A DNA stretch of 64,000 nucleotides from Azolla caroliniana (lineage: Eukaryota > Polypodiophyta). The position numbers were made by a program, and so were the translations under genes. The notes under the pieces were generated by a model. The model was not told the origin of the DNA. It saw only the letters and a program-made list of their open reading frames with translations, and made no database searches. Position 1 is the stretch's first letter, and every line of letters starts with the position of its first letter. This document shows positions 11,358 through 23,774 of this stretch, piece after piece. The DNA lies in the NCBI GenBank assembly GCA_043228905.1, contig JBHGNT010000014.1, positions 5,146,001-5,210,000 of the forward strand. Direction: 5' to 3'.

Positions 11358-13620
11358 TTTCTAACTGCAAAATTACTGCCGAAATCTGAAAACTGTGTCC
11401 CCCGATTATTACATCCAGTTGTCGAAGCAAACCAATCGGTCGTACCGTACTTGTATCTGCCATTCGTAACCAAAACGGACATGCTTCCCATTCCGTGATT
11501 CCTAGTTTTTCACATGTAGCTTTGTTAATCACATTAACTCCCGAGCCTCCATCTATAATCACATTTCCGATTTCTTGCCCGTAAAGTATTACCTTAATCG
11601 ACGGGTTATGTTCATCCATGATCGAAGGGTTATTACTTGGCTGATTGTAGTGTACTGCTATTTGTTCGGAACCTTTATATGCAATTAATGCTGCCACTTT
11701 TTCTGTAAACCTTGGTACTAACTTAAGTAAGCCCGTAAGTGGCAATGACACTTGGCAATCAGCCAACAGTTTCCAAGTTTCTTCCTGTTCCTTATTCCCC
11801 AATGACTGTTGTACAGCGATGTTCTGGTCAATGTTATTGTCTTGTAACATTCGATTCACATTACTTTGATTTGCTTCGTCAACCCATTCTTTTGCCGCCT
11901 TCCGAACTTCTTCCTGAATTTCCCACTCTGATTGTTTGCTTTTGCTGCGTGTCGTTACTTGCTGAACTTCCGGTATTACCATATTAACTGCTGGACCCTT
12001 TCCTTTAACCGGACATTGATTAGCATAATGGCCTAGTTGTCGACAAATATAACAAGTGGGTACAAATGTTCCACCGGTCTCTCCATGTGCAAATTGGTCG
12101 TTATTAAATTGTTGCTCTTCATTACCACTCGGGTTTTGTTGGAATTGACGTGTAGCTTTTGGTTTGTAAAATTTCTTATTTTTATACCGATTCTTCCTAA
12201 ATTGTTCGGTATTATCATTTGGTTGTGCTACATTTTGTGTTATCCCGAACTCCTGATTTGGCGGAAAATTATTCTATTGAAACATTTGATTATTTTGTGG
12301 AAAGGTTTGAGTATTATGTTGAAAGGACATATTACCCGGTTGCAATGCCGGATTCGGTTGAAATGCAGAATTCGGTTGCACATTCGGACAGTTCTGTTGA
12401 AACCCTTGAAATGGTGGGTTACCTTGTTGGAAACTTTGATTATTTTGTTGAAAATATTGATTCGGATTCTGTACGAATGGTGGGTTGGATTGAGCAAAAC
12501 CTGGTTGAAATGCTTGAGTCACTTGAGTGGGTTGCATATTTTGTTGTGAAAAGATCTGATTTGGCTGTAGAACCGGATTTTGTTGAAAAGTTGGATTTTG
12601 TTGTACATTTTGCTGATTTTGTGAAAAATTATTATTTTGATAACCATTGAACAGATTAGTGTTATTTTGGTAACCATTGTCAGTAAAAATTTGTCGTACT
12701 GACGCCGTAGTTTTATTAAGCAGATTATATTCACATTGTTCTACTGAATGTAATTTTGAATGACATATTGTACAATGTGTTCTTAACGTACATTCAATTG
12801 CCGAATGCCCCGTATTTAAACAAGTGGTGCATTGAACTGCTTGACGAAATTGTAACTCCTCTATTGTTGGTAATGTACGTTGTAATGCCGACATGTCCAT
12901 ACTCTGAACATTGACCGGTGGTCAACCCATTTCTATTGCTTTATCAATTACTTGTTCGATAGTCTGATTTCGAAAATCGAACACTTTCAATGTCGTCCTT
13001 AATGGTTCTTTTACAGCTTCTAGAAAGACTTCTTTTAATTCATTATCCGGAATCGGCCTTGAAATCTGAAGCTGTAAGTTCTGAAATCGTATCACAAACT
13101 GAGATACTGTTTCATTTTTTTCTTGATATAACGCATAAAATTGCGCAATCAAATCCTTCTGCGGAATTTGTTGATGAAATAATTGTAAAAATTTACTAGT
13201 TAACACTTCAAAGGATGGAAATCCTTGAAGACCATTCTGCGCAAACCAATTGGCGGAATATCCGTCTAATGATAAGACGAACTCAGCGATTTTTGACTTA
13301 TCTTCGGCATCTGCCGACAATCGCTGAGCTCCATGGTTAATCTCCCATGTCGTTAAGAAATCCCTAACATGTGCTTCCGCATCTGTTCCTTCCCGGAACT
13401 TAGAATAAGTATAAGGCATATCGTCCCAAATGTCGTAAAACGATACCTCTTCCGTCTGTTTTTCATCTTAAGGTAATTGATCGGATAAGTCAGGAAGTTT
13501 CGACCACTTTGTGCTTGATTCCGGCTGTTCTTGCGCAATGAAAGCTTCCTGCACTGCCTTCGTAACTGACCTTGTACGAGGGCGCTTACAACCGACCGGT
13601 GTCTCCTCTTCATACGACAT
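11358..13620 (-). pseudogene. gag and protease N-terminal part of element A (broken)
   Basis: One frame runs from an ATG at 13620 through a gypsy gag to the protease, interrupted by in-frame stops near 13470, at 12922 and at 12274. The gag core is about 13420-12930. It is followed by a Cys-rich block (CTTCLNTGHSAIEC), a long Gln/Asn/Phe/Pro-rich low-complexity stretch (about 12640-12270), and a CCHC knuckle (CYICRQLGHYANQC) near 12010-12050. The protease motif is IIDGGSGVNVI; a D-G-G-S-G form is also seen in element B. The frame breaks at 11358, where element D inserted, and resumes at 5904. The Gln/Asn-rich linker is replaced by a charged Arg/Tyr/Asp-rich stretch in element B, so this linker evolves quickly. 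Confidence 0.8.
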
Positions 13621-13755
13621 CCATTCGATTTGTTCTCTGCTTAATCGTAGATGTAACCGGGCGTGCCAAATTTCTTCTGTGTTAATCGGCTAATTACTAA
13701 CTACTACCGATACAGAAGAGTGAACGTCGCTACTCCACGTTCTAACAAGGAATTG

Positions 13756-14135
13756 TGTTTTACGAACGGAAATATACTATATTAATCGGTAATTACCGTG
13801 ATCGTTACTTAGTTATAAAGTAGGAAGATTACACTTAACAACATAGACAATAGAAAGAACACAGAATCCGTACACGATATTCCTAACTTAAACTTATATT
13901 CCAAAATAAACGACCTTTCTTACAATGCCTTCGGTTCCCTTTTATAGGTATACCGAAGGTCTTTTCTCATCAAGAACTATTCCTACTTACTATCAAGAAT
14001 TACAAAATTATCTAACTAACTTAGTTCTCTTCGTTCACTGCTGAGTCATTGATCCGAACAGTCGATCCGAACCGACTCCGTTTTCGACGCTTTCCCACTT
14101 GTTCGGTAAAACTGACTGTCCGGGTCCGGGTAACA
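13756..14135 (-). repeat. 5' LTR of gypsy element A
   Basis: In element orientation it starts TGTTACCCGG (at 14135) and ends TAAAACA (at 13756). A TATA-like CCTATAAAAGG lies near 13950, consistent with an LTR promoter. The outer edge is firm because C coding sequence resumes at 14136. The inner edge is less certain: the TGGCGACCACG stretch that follows the LTR in element B is absent here, while the leader downstream of it (ATTCCTT, then AGCGAC) still aligns. Confidence 0.7.
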
Positions 14136-16932
14136 CCTTTCTTGACAAATTCCTCTGGTTGTTGCATGTAGATCTCTTCTTCGAGGTCACCATGCAGGAA
14201 TGCCATCTTCACGTCTAGCTACTCGACCTCGAGGTCCATGCTTGCCACAATGCTCAACACAGTCCAAATGGATGTCATCTTTACTACCAGGGTAAAGATC
14301 TCATCGAAATCCACTCCTTTCTTCTGTTGGAAGCCCTTCACCACAATGCGAGCCTTATACCTTGGTGGATTTCTGGCGTCTCCTGGTTTCAACTTGTACA
14401 CCCACTTGTTCCGGATTGCTCTCCTTCCTTTTGGCAACTCCCTCAGTTCATATGTGTGGTTCTCATGTAGGGAATCCATCTCATCCTACATGGCACTTAA
14501 CCACTTGCGGTTGTGGATATCCTTTTTTGCTTCTTCGAAGCTTTTTGGTTCCCCCTTGTCGGCTAATAAAACGTGTTTTGCATCCGGAAATCTCTGAGGG
14601 GCCTTTCTCTCTCTAAGAGGATATCTCCATCCTTGGTTTTCGACCACCAGCTCCTCCGTTAGTTTTTCATCGGAATCCGATTCGGGGTCTTGTCCAGTTT
14701 CGGTGTCCGATTCTTCTTCGGTCAGTTTGGTTCTTTGTCCGAATCCGGTCGGTTCATCATGGTCTTCGGCTGACATCTGGCTTCCAACCGGATGTGTCCT
14801 TGCATCTTCCAACTGATTTTTGTCAGTCGACCCGGAGTCCACTATCTTCTTCTCTGACTCCCAGTCGGCAATGGTCTTGTCTTCCATGAAGACTATGTCT
14901 CAACCCGGAAGACCTTTTTGTCGACCAAGTCCCACACTCGGTAGCCGAATTCATCATAACCGTATCCAAGGAATATGCATGGTTGGGACTTCGGATCCAA
15001 TTTCGCCTCTTGTCCTTTGCAACATGCACATAGGTGAGATAGTTGAGCACCTTTAGATATCGGTAAGACATGTCTTTATTGGTCCATACTCTCTGTGGTG
15101 TGTCCCCGTCCAAGGGCACTCAGGGTGATCTGTTTATCACATAGGTCCCCTTCATCAGCGCCTCAACCCCAAATGTCTTGGACAACTTAGCCTGTGTCAA
15201 CATGCTCCGGACTCTCTCCATCACAGTCTGGTTCATCCTTTCAACCAATCCGTTCAACTCCGGTGTCTTTGGCACGGTAAATTCAAGCCAGATTTCCTTC
15301 AACTAGTAGTACTCCTCAAACTACCCCCGGTATTCACCTCCGTTGTCCGCTCGGACCACCTTCAGCTTCCGGTCGATTTCTCTTTCCACTCTCGCATGGA
15401 ATTCCTTGAATACGGATAATACCTGGTCCTTCGTCTTTAGTGGTGAGACCCACAACTTCCAGTTGTGGTCATCTATGAACTTCACGAAGAACTGTGATCC
15501 GGCATGTGATGTCATCTCCACTTGGCATACATTGGTATGTGCAAGTTCCAACAGTGCATTCCGTCTCGACGGTGGTTGGGTTTGGAAGGAGGTTCGGTTC
15601 TGCTTTTCGGCCAAATAATCAGTGCACTTCTCAAGTTGCACGTCTTTCACCTCCAAAATGAGGTTATCTTTGGCAAGTTTACGCATCCCTTTCTGGCTCA
15701 CGTGGCACAACCTCTTGTGCCACAGCTCACCGACATTATCGGATGCGACGTTCACTTCTTCCAGGCATATTCGGGCATGCACCAGGTACAATGTGTTGAT
15801 CTTCTGGGCTCGAGCCACAAACAGGCTTCCTTTCAAAACTTCATGATGCTACCTTGTGTAGCCTTCATCATCTAACCGACTAGCTGATATCAGGTTCAAC
15901 CGAACCTCTGGAACATGTCGTACATCTTTCAATAGTAGCTTGCACCCGGTTGATGTCATCAAACACACATCTCCTATGTTGACAATTCGGCATGCACCTT
16001 CATTTCCCATCCGGACACAACCGTGACCTCCGGTTCTATAGGATGTGAAGCATTTCTAGTCGGGGGTCAAATGGAACAACGCTCCGGAGTCAACCACCCA
16101 TGTCGTCTCGTCATTGACAAGATGGGGCTCATTTTCCTTAGTGATGAGCAGTAGTTCTTCTTCGCTTGTCGCGATTGTCGTTGCTCCTTTCCGATCCGAA
16201 CTTCTCCGGTCTAGACCCTTCTTCGAGTCGCCATTTTCGGTTCCCTTCTCCTTTGAGAAGTGTCAGTAATTTTTCTAGAAATGCCCCGGCTTTCCACAAT
16301 AAAAGCAAGTGGGCCTCCCCCTTGACTTCGACCTCATCCCCGATTTGTCCCGGTTCTAGGGACTCCGATTCCAGCCTCTTCCCCAGTTGTGGTCGTCTTT
16401 CGTAGTCGAGGCCTTGGTTCCGGACTCCCGGTCCTTCTGGCAAACTTCTTCATCTAGCAAGCTTGATTTCACCCTTGCTACGGATAAGTGTTTCCCTTCC
16501 AGCCCGGCATTGCCCAAAGTGACAATTAGCGTCTCCCAACTATCCGGGAGGGAATCGAGCAAAAACAACATGAGTACCTCATCGGCTAGAGGTACTTCCA
16601 ACAAGGTTGTTTGGTTTATTAGCCCTTGGAAGGCATTCATGTGCTCTACCATACTAGATCCATCTTGGTATCGGAGTCTCACTAACTTCCGGAATACTGA
16701 GACCCGATTCACAACATTTTTACTCTCTAGCATGGTACCGATTTTCTCCCAAAACACATGAGCCTTACTTTCTTCGTTGAAGTTGTTGTACAGGCTCATG
16801 TCAATGAAGCATCTTATGTATGTCGTTGTCTTCATATGCATCACCTCCCAAGTCACGGCATCTATCTTGACCGGTCTTTTGTGTCAAAATTGTACCGATA
16901 GCCAGAGATCTTTGACCATTAACATCTCCCTC
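14136..16932 (-). pseudogene. gag-pol remnant of copia element C (gag to RT)
   Basis: Successive frames on the minus strand match element D in order: gag helical region (16856-16356, HVFWEKIGTMLESKN), a decayed zinc knuckle near 16280, GAG-pre-integrase (LWHKRLCHVS, about 15730), and integrase with ADNGGEYRG near 15330 and TPELNGLVERMNQT near 15250. The Pro/Glu/Ser-rich integrase C-terminal linker is at about 14890-14490. RT starts as MDSLHENHTYELRELPKG and breaks off at MQQPEEFVKKG, where element A's LTR begins. Many frameshifts and stops show it is dead. The first 20 or so gag residues are on the far side of element B, at 27100-27160. Confidence 0.85.
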
Positions 16933-17369
16933 TGTTACCCGGCCGGCAAAGGAGCAAAGACCAGAATGTGAAAGGGATGGTTATTCGGAATATATTTAAT
17001 TAAGTATATAGATTATACTTATGTAGTGAATGGACGGACCGGAATCGGTATGCCGATCCGGATCCGGACCGATTCCGAACAGGTGCCGGTTGGCACCGTT
17101 TTGTACGTAGCACCGGTGACCTATATAAAGGCCCGGTTACAATGTATAACTTTAACAGAGAATTAATATAAGCTTCTTGTTTTATCTTCATGTATTGATT
17201 GCCGTTCTGAATTAATTGTTATATCTTACGCGTGGATGCCTTATTGCTAAGTAGTTAATTAAGTCGAAGTAATCGTTGTGTCTTAAATTATCTTGCCGTA
17301 ACACCCTTTGGTGAAGTGTCTTCCGGAGACACCCTGTGTTAGGCCATTGTCCGGCCCTAAGGATAAACA
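16933..17369 (+). repeat. 5' LTR of element B
   Basis: 437 bp, TGTTACCCGG...GGATAAACA. A TATA box (TATATAAA) is at 17122-17129. It is followed by TAATTTTTGGCGACCACG, in which TGGCGACCACG is the likely primer-binding site; I cannot assign it to a tRNA with confidence. Confidence 0.93.
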
Positions 17370-17424
17370 TAATTTTTGGCGACCACGATTCCTTCACAAT
17401 CGTAGCGAACAGCGACGGGAATGG

Positions 17425-19610
17425 ATGACGCGACCAACGAACGACCCGGTTACGGAGCAAGCAAGGCGACTTGCTGAACGGCTGAGGAAGCGAGAGGCTT
17501 TCCAGCAAGTGGTAGAAGAAATCAGAGCGGATCACTCATTTTCGAAAGTGATCCGGAGAGAGGCCAAGGAATCACTTCGGCTACCACGCCTACCCGGACG
17601 AAGGAAGCAGCCTAAGCAGCCTCCGGAAAGCAAAATCCCTTCTCCAGGCATTGGCAGCGGGGGAAGGCGAATCCGAAGCATTTTCGGCATTTGAATCAGG
17701 TTCGGACAGGGAATACAGCGCGCAGACGAATTACCGCAGCAGTAACGACACCCCAGGCGGACCAGAGGACAGCAGCCTAAGCAGCCTCTGGAAAGCAGAA
17801 TCTCTTCTCCAGGCATTGGCAACGGGGGCATGCGAATCCGAAGCATTTTCGGCATTTGAATCAGGTTCGGACAGGGAATACAGCGCGCAGACGAACTACC
17901 GCAGCAGTAACGACACCCCAGGAGGACAGAGGACGAGGAGTCGGATACTTTGCCGACACCAGAGGCCGAATCGACAAGGCTGGAAACTCCGGTACCAAAA
18001 GTCGACCACACTCTGGAACCAGAAGTCGATGACGAGAGACCTCTAACACCGGAAGTCGAGGAGGAGAAGCCTCTGACACCACAAGAGGAGCAGGAAAGAC
18101 CTCTGATGGCGATAGAAGACCTGGGAAAACCTCCGACACCACCAGAGGAGGAACGACCACCGACACCACCAGCCCGTGTACCGACACCGGACGACGATAT
18201 GCCGTTCCAATATCACAGATACCGGGATGATCCGGACGCGGAATCCCACGTCCATGCGTTTCAGCAGACCTGGGAAGCGAACTATGTGTCCCAACGCTTA
18301 AATGCAGCCGAAGAGGAACGCTCAAAACGGGCAGAGTTCGGCATGACCTTGGAGGGACCGGCCGCCAGATGGCACCGAACACAGGATCCCAGCACCATCC
18401 CCACGTTTGAAACATTAAAGACAAAATTCTTGCATTTCTTCCACAAGGAGATGGACCAGCGGGAAATGGTCGGGTTATTTTACAGTATCCAGCAGGAACC
18501 AACGGAGAACATCCAATAGTTTGTCATCCGGTTCCAGCGGATCCACAGTCAGCTCAGCCGGACACCACTAGAGGAAGAAACAAAGGCCATATTCTTAGTA
18601 GCACTCCGGGAACCCTTACAGACGGTGTGCACCATCATCGATTTCCGCACCAGCAGCATAGATCAAGTGATTGACCGAGTTCGGGAAATGGAAAACTCGA
18701 GTTCATGGCTAACCATGGGTGCACTTCAACATACGCTACCGACAGAGGAGGACCTCTATTTCCGACAAGCAGTTCAATGTACGATATGCCTGAATGCCGG
18801 ACATTCGGCACTGGAATGCACTATGTGTTCCCAATGCTTGCTCTGCCACTCCAGAAGTCACACAATGGAACGGTGTGACTATAACTTGTTAAATCGACAA
18901 GCACCACCGGTCCGGCAAATTGAACCACGGAGCAACCGGGAGGAAGAAGAAGAACGTTGGCGGCGAGAGAAGTGCTACCGGCCGGCACAAGATGTCCGGT
19001 ATAGCGACCGAGGAGACGCGTATGACCGATATGATAGACAGAATAGATACCGGGAATATAATGGACGGTATGAAAGATATAACTGGGATCATTCCCCTAG
19101 TTACAACCACCGACGAGATGACTATGGCAAGGATGACGACCAGCCCCGGCAAGGATACCGCAACAAAAATAATTTCAATAAGAAACGTCATTTCAACAAA
19201 AAGGGGGGTCATCCACGAGAACCGGAAAAGGGCGCTCCGAGCAGCCAACCAGACCAAAACCAAGCAGTTACCCCTGGTCCGCCACCAAGCACAGACGCTG
19301 AATCTAGCAACGCCAAGAAGCCGTACTGCTATTATTGTCAACAAGAGGGTCACTATAGTAATCAATGTCTGGCGAAGAGCTACGACAAACGACCAGCGGT
19401 GAACATGGTAGACGCGGAAGTCGCAGACATACAACAGGTCACTACAAGATCAAAAGAGCCACGGAGTGGGAAACTCAAGAAGCTATCCGGAAGCAGGCAA
19501 CCGAATGGGTGAAGAAGGCAAATGAACGGAATGCGGCTGAGCTCGAACACCAAAAGGAGAATGCCGAAGAGCTCACCGGCTCGGGGCAACCCGAAAACCC
19601 AACATGGTAG
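17425..19610 (+). pseudogene. gag of element B (broken)
   Basis: The likely start is ATG 17425 (MTRPTNDP). The N-terminal part contains a duplicated segment (17606-17930) that shifts frame. A Pro/Glu/Thr-rich linker with repeated PLTP/PPTP motifs follows (17950-18190), then the gag core (about 18200-18690). Next is the Cys block CTICLNAGHSALEC with CLLCHSRSHTMERC, an Arg/Tyr/Asp-rich region (18920-19200), and a CCHC knuckle CYYCQQEGHYSNQC at about 19327-19368. Lesions include TAG 18517-18519 within NIQ*FVIRF, a frameshift near 19450-19500 and TAG at 19608-19610. The element A homologue has Gln at the first of these stops (SQFVIRF). Confidence 0.85.
17606..17930 (+). repeat. Tandem duplication inside gag of element B
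   Basis: Two copies of about 155 bp with period 165 bp (17606-17760 and 17771-17925) encode the repeated block ESEAFSAFESGSDREYSAQ. The copies differ at few bases, so the duplication is recent relative to the element. The period is a multiple of three; the frame is shifted before and after the block. Confidence 0.85.
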
Positions 19611-22600
19611 GCGTTACAAGAATGCCAAATCACGCTACCGTTAGGCAAGCTATTGCAACTAGTACCACGGTTCACGGAAGGACTGAAGACCGGAAGGACG
19701 GCAGCTGACACACCACCGGCTCTGGCATTCTTTTCAAATCTTGAGGAAGGACCGGCAATGGTGGACACAAGCAGTCCAGTAATCACAGCCATCGTGAAGG
19801 GAAAAGAGCTACCCGGCACGATTAATGATGGAGGATCCGGCGTGAACGTGATCAGCCTCCGAACGTGTAACACACTAGGAATCCAGGACTGGGAACCATG
19901 TCCGTTTTGGCTTCGGATGGCGGACACTAGCTCAGTACGGCCGACTGGATTAATACGCAATCTGGAAGTGACCATCGGGGGTCACACATTTCGCATTTCC
20001 GCAGTAGTTCTCCAGCTACAAGCTCAGGGAGCTTACCCACTATTGTTGGGACGGCGATGGTTAAAAACGGGACACATAAAGCAAAACTGGAGGAAGAACA
20101 TAATTACGTTCTGGCGTGGAAAAGCGAAAGTACGAGTACTAACTCAACACGATCCGGTACCAGCAAGGAATCAACGCCGCTATATGCGGAATGTGTTAAC
20201 ATGCTGGAAGGATTGGCGGACGAAGAGGTCGATCAATACTTACAAGAAAATCCAAAGATTGTACCTCTGTTCGAGATTGATGTAGTCGAAGCAATATCAC
20301 CGTACGTACTCCAACCGGACGGGACCGACGAGGAACCGGATAAAGAGGCAATCTGGGAATTACGGCAAGCACAGGAGGCACTGGAAAAAGAAATGGCAGT
20401 ATCACAGCACGTGAAAGCATCCCAACTAGAAGAGGTAAACCTAGGTACCACAAAGGACACAAGACCAGTGCACATCGCCAAGGAAATGACTTCGGAGAAC
20501 AAAACGGCAATGATCACACTCCTAAAAGAATTCTGTGATGTGTTCGCCTGGTCCTACTAAGACATGTTGGGACTCGATCCTCAGTTATATCAACATCAGA
20601 TACATCTGAGCAAAGACGCCAAACCGGTAGTGCAACGGCGTTACCGGATGAACCTGAATTACGCAGCAAAGGTCAAAGAAGAAATCGACAAGTTGCTGAG
20701 AGTGGGCTTCATCCGACCGGTAAAGAAAGCCACATGGCTCAGCCCGATAGTGGTAGTACCCAAAAAGAACGGTAAGATCAGAGTGTGCGTCGACTACCGG
20801 AAATTGAATGCGGCTACGGTAACAGACGCCTTCCCACTTCCATTCACGGATGGAGTCCTGGATGCGGTCGCCGGTCATAAGGTATACAGTTTTCTGGATG
20901 GTTTCAGTGGCTATAATCAGATCCGGATGCACCCCGCCGACCAGGAGAAAACAGCTTTTGTCACCAAATGGGAGTCTTTGTTGCCGTAGTGATGATGTTC
21001 AGACTGAAAACGGCACCGGCAACCTTCCAACGGATCATCATGGAAATTTTCGGGGAATTCATTCCGGCATTCATGGAGGTGTTTTTGGATGACTTCGTTG
21101 TTTATAGCCAGGAAGGGGATCACCTTCAGCACCTCCTAATATGCCTAGAAAAATGTAGGGTTTACCGACTAAGCCTAAACCCGGCAAAATGTATATTCGG
21201 AGTAACCAACAGAGCGTTACTGGGCCACATAGTGAGCAAGGACGGTATCACAATGGATCCGGACAAAGTAAAAGCAATCCTAGAGGCACCGGCACCAGCC
21301 ACGGCAAAGGCACTAAGCCGGTTCGTAGGACAAATTCGGTGGCATAGCCGAATGCTCCGGTATCTGGCAGACCTGGCTACACCACTACATGCCGCAGTAC
21401 ATCGGACACCGTTCCGATGGACAGACACAGAAGACCAGGCTTACCGAGCACTAAAAGTACTGTTGTCACAAGCGTTGGTGGTGCAACCTTCGGATTGGTC
21501 CAAAGAGTTCCATGTGTTCGTTGACGCGTCCGACATTGCAATCGAGAGCGCACTGATGCAACTGACAGAACCAAAAGGGCACCGACCAGTCTATTATGCC
21601 AGCCGAAAGTTGTCCCAAGCGGAACGTAATTATTCCACGACGGAAAGGGAGGCTTTGGGAATGATCTACAGTGTCACCAAGTTTAGACACTATCTGTTGG
21701 GAAGCAAATTTTCCTTTCACGTAGATCATTCGGTGCTCCTCTATTTGGTGTCCAAAGCATCACTCATCGGTAAGCTGGCCCGGTGGACGTTACTACTGCA
21801 AGAATTCGAGTTCGAGATATTCCACAAACCCGGCATACAGCATGCGGTAGCAGACTATTTAAGCCGGCTAGATTCCAGCGAAACTGGTGACGGAGTCCCA
21901 GACGATTTTCCGGATGTAAAGTTGTTTAGAGTCATAGCATGAACGACAACGGACAGTTCGGTCGCAGAGGAAGACAAGTGGCTCACCAATATGCACCAAT
22001 TTCTGAGCACCGGTTTACCTCCGGAGGAAATGAACAGAGACGAAAGGAAACGCTTAGCGGTTCAAAGCCGGCACTTTTGTCTATTGCAGGATACACTGTA
22101 CCACAAAGGCGCAGATGGCATATGCGGCGTGCAGTGAGCAGTGACGAAAAGGAAATAATATTGTGCGAGGCACACTACGGCGTGGCCGGAGGACATTATG
22201 CCGGAGATGCTACGGCAAGGAAAATATGGCAGAGTGGACTATGGTGGCCAACAACATTGAAAGATGCAGTCTGGTACGCTAAAGAATGCGACCTATGTCA
22301 ACAAATGGGGCAACCAACCGAACAAGCCATAATGCCTCACCAGCCCGTGCTACCGTTAGAACCATTTCAGAAATGGGGGCTAGATTTTGTCGGTCCGTTC
22401 AAACCATCGGCAATGAGAACCGGCAACCGGTACGTGATTGTCATTACGGATTACTGCACGAAATGGGTGGAAGCGAAAGCACTACGCGACAACACCGCAG
22501 CATCCACAGAAAAAAAAATTATATGAATGCATATGGTGCCGATATGGATGTCCGATAGAGCTCATAAGTGACCAAGGTGGGCACTTCTTAGGGCAAGTAG

Positions 22601-23367
22601 TGGAAAGTTTGATGATATTTTATGCGGTGGTGTACAAACGAAGCACTCCCTATTATCCGCAAGCCAACAGATTAGCATAGTCAACAAATAAAACACTACA
22701 GAATATCCTGCGGAAAATCGTCAATGAGAACCGGACGGATTGGGATACAAAGCTGCACAGTGCACTCTGGGCCTACCGAACGGCATATAAAACAAGTATC
22801 CGCACAACACCATTCCACTTAGCATTCGGATTAGAAGCAGTGATGCCGGTAGAGTTCCAGGTCCCGAGTTTACGAATACAGATTCGGGAACGCCTAAATG
22901 AGAAGGAATCAGAAGCTATCCGGTTAAACACGTGTGAATTGGAAGAACACCAGCTAGCCAGCATCATGCACCTAGAACTAGAGCAGCGGCGAAGGAAGGC
23001 GTTCGTGGATCGTCACCGAAAAGGGAACGAAAACATGTTCGGCATCGGTAAGCCGGTACTCGTGTTCCAGACCCGGATGGGTAAGATGCCGGGAAAGCTA
23101 CGGTTTCGGTGGACCGGACCATACTGGATTACGCAAGAGTTCAACGGTTCCTACCAATTAGGGACACTCCCCGGCGAGGTTCTGGGTAAATGGGTCAACG
23201 GGTTCCGACTCAAACCATACAATGGACCCATGCCAAGAAACCCATTTGAACAAGTGAAGGGCGACACAGAACCGAACACCGGTAAGTCGGAAGCGCCAGC
23301 AAGCGGTCCAGCGTCCAGCAAGGATCACAATCCGAATAGGGGTCCAGGGGGACCGGTTGCTAATTAG
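19611..23367 (+). pseudogene. pol of element B: protease, RT, RNase H, integrase (broken)
   Basis: The protease has INDGGSGVNVI (about 19825-19855) and GAYPLLLGRRWL. RT has VCVDYRKLN (about 20790) and catalytic FLDDF at about 21082-21096. RNase H has FVDASD and STTEREALGM. The integrase has [25 protein letters not shown] and a C-terminal domain to the stop at 23365. Breaks: a frameshift near 20100-20200, TAA at 20558, frameshifts near 20965, 22100 and 22510, and TAG at 22678. Each break is intact in element A's pol, so these are post-insertion mutations. Confidence 0.88.
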
Positions 23368-23774
23368 CAAAACCATTTATTAAAAAATAAAATAAAATAA
23401 TAATAAAATAATAATAACGAATCAAATCAAATCAAAGTAAATCATGCAAGGGTGAGGGGTGAACGGACACATGCAAAAAGGAGTGAACGGGCACTTTGAA
23501 AAGGTACGTAGTGGGCTATTAATAGGGTATTAACCCGCCGCCACATGGCACGTCATTCTATTTTAGTACACGACGTGCACATGCGTGGGTAATGAAAAAA
23601 AAAACAAGCGCCAACATGCAACAAGAAGACCCCCACCACATAGAAACCCTCACATTTCGCGAACAGAGGAGCACAAACGCAAACAGGAGATTGAAGATCA
23701 ACAAACGCGAACCCACGCACACAGAGACTCCTCACACACAACCCTCACCAGCGCTCACCAACCTCGACGAAGCC
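23368..23774 (+). other. Spacer between pol and ORF3 of element B
   Basis: About 400 bp with an A/T-rich run of AATAAAATA type at 23385-23420. No ORF shared with element A could be supported here. In A the corresponding spacer (2488-2651) is shorter. It may hold a splice acceptor or an internal promoter for ORF3, but no such site can be shown by eye. Confidence 0.4.

Larger units (their letters stand above)
1..14135 (-). mobile_element. Ty3/gypsy element A (5' LTR, gag, pol, ORF3), 3' LTR outside the window
   Basis: Read on the minus strand the order is 5' LTR (13756-14135), gag (from 13620), protease, reverse transcriptase, RNase H, integrase (to 2652) and a long additional ORF running off the left edge. 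The LTR begins TGTTACCCGG in element orientation, as does the LTR of element B. No chromodomain is visible after the integrase. The RT motifs look more like the Athila/Tat side of plant gypsy elements than chromoviruses; this is judged by eye. The element is split by copia element D (5905-11357). It is itself inserted in copia element C: C coding sequence resumes at 14136, where one copy of the expected target duplication (CCTTT) would lie. The other copy is outside the window. Confidence 0.88.
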
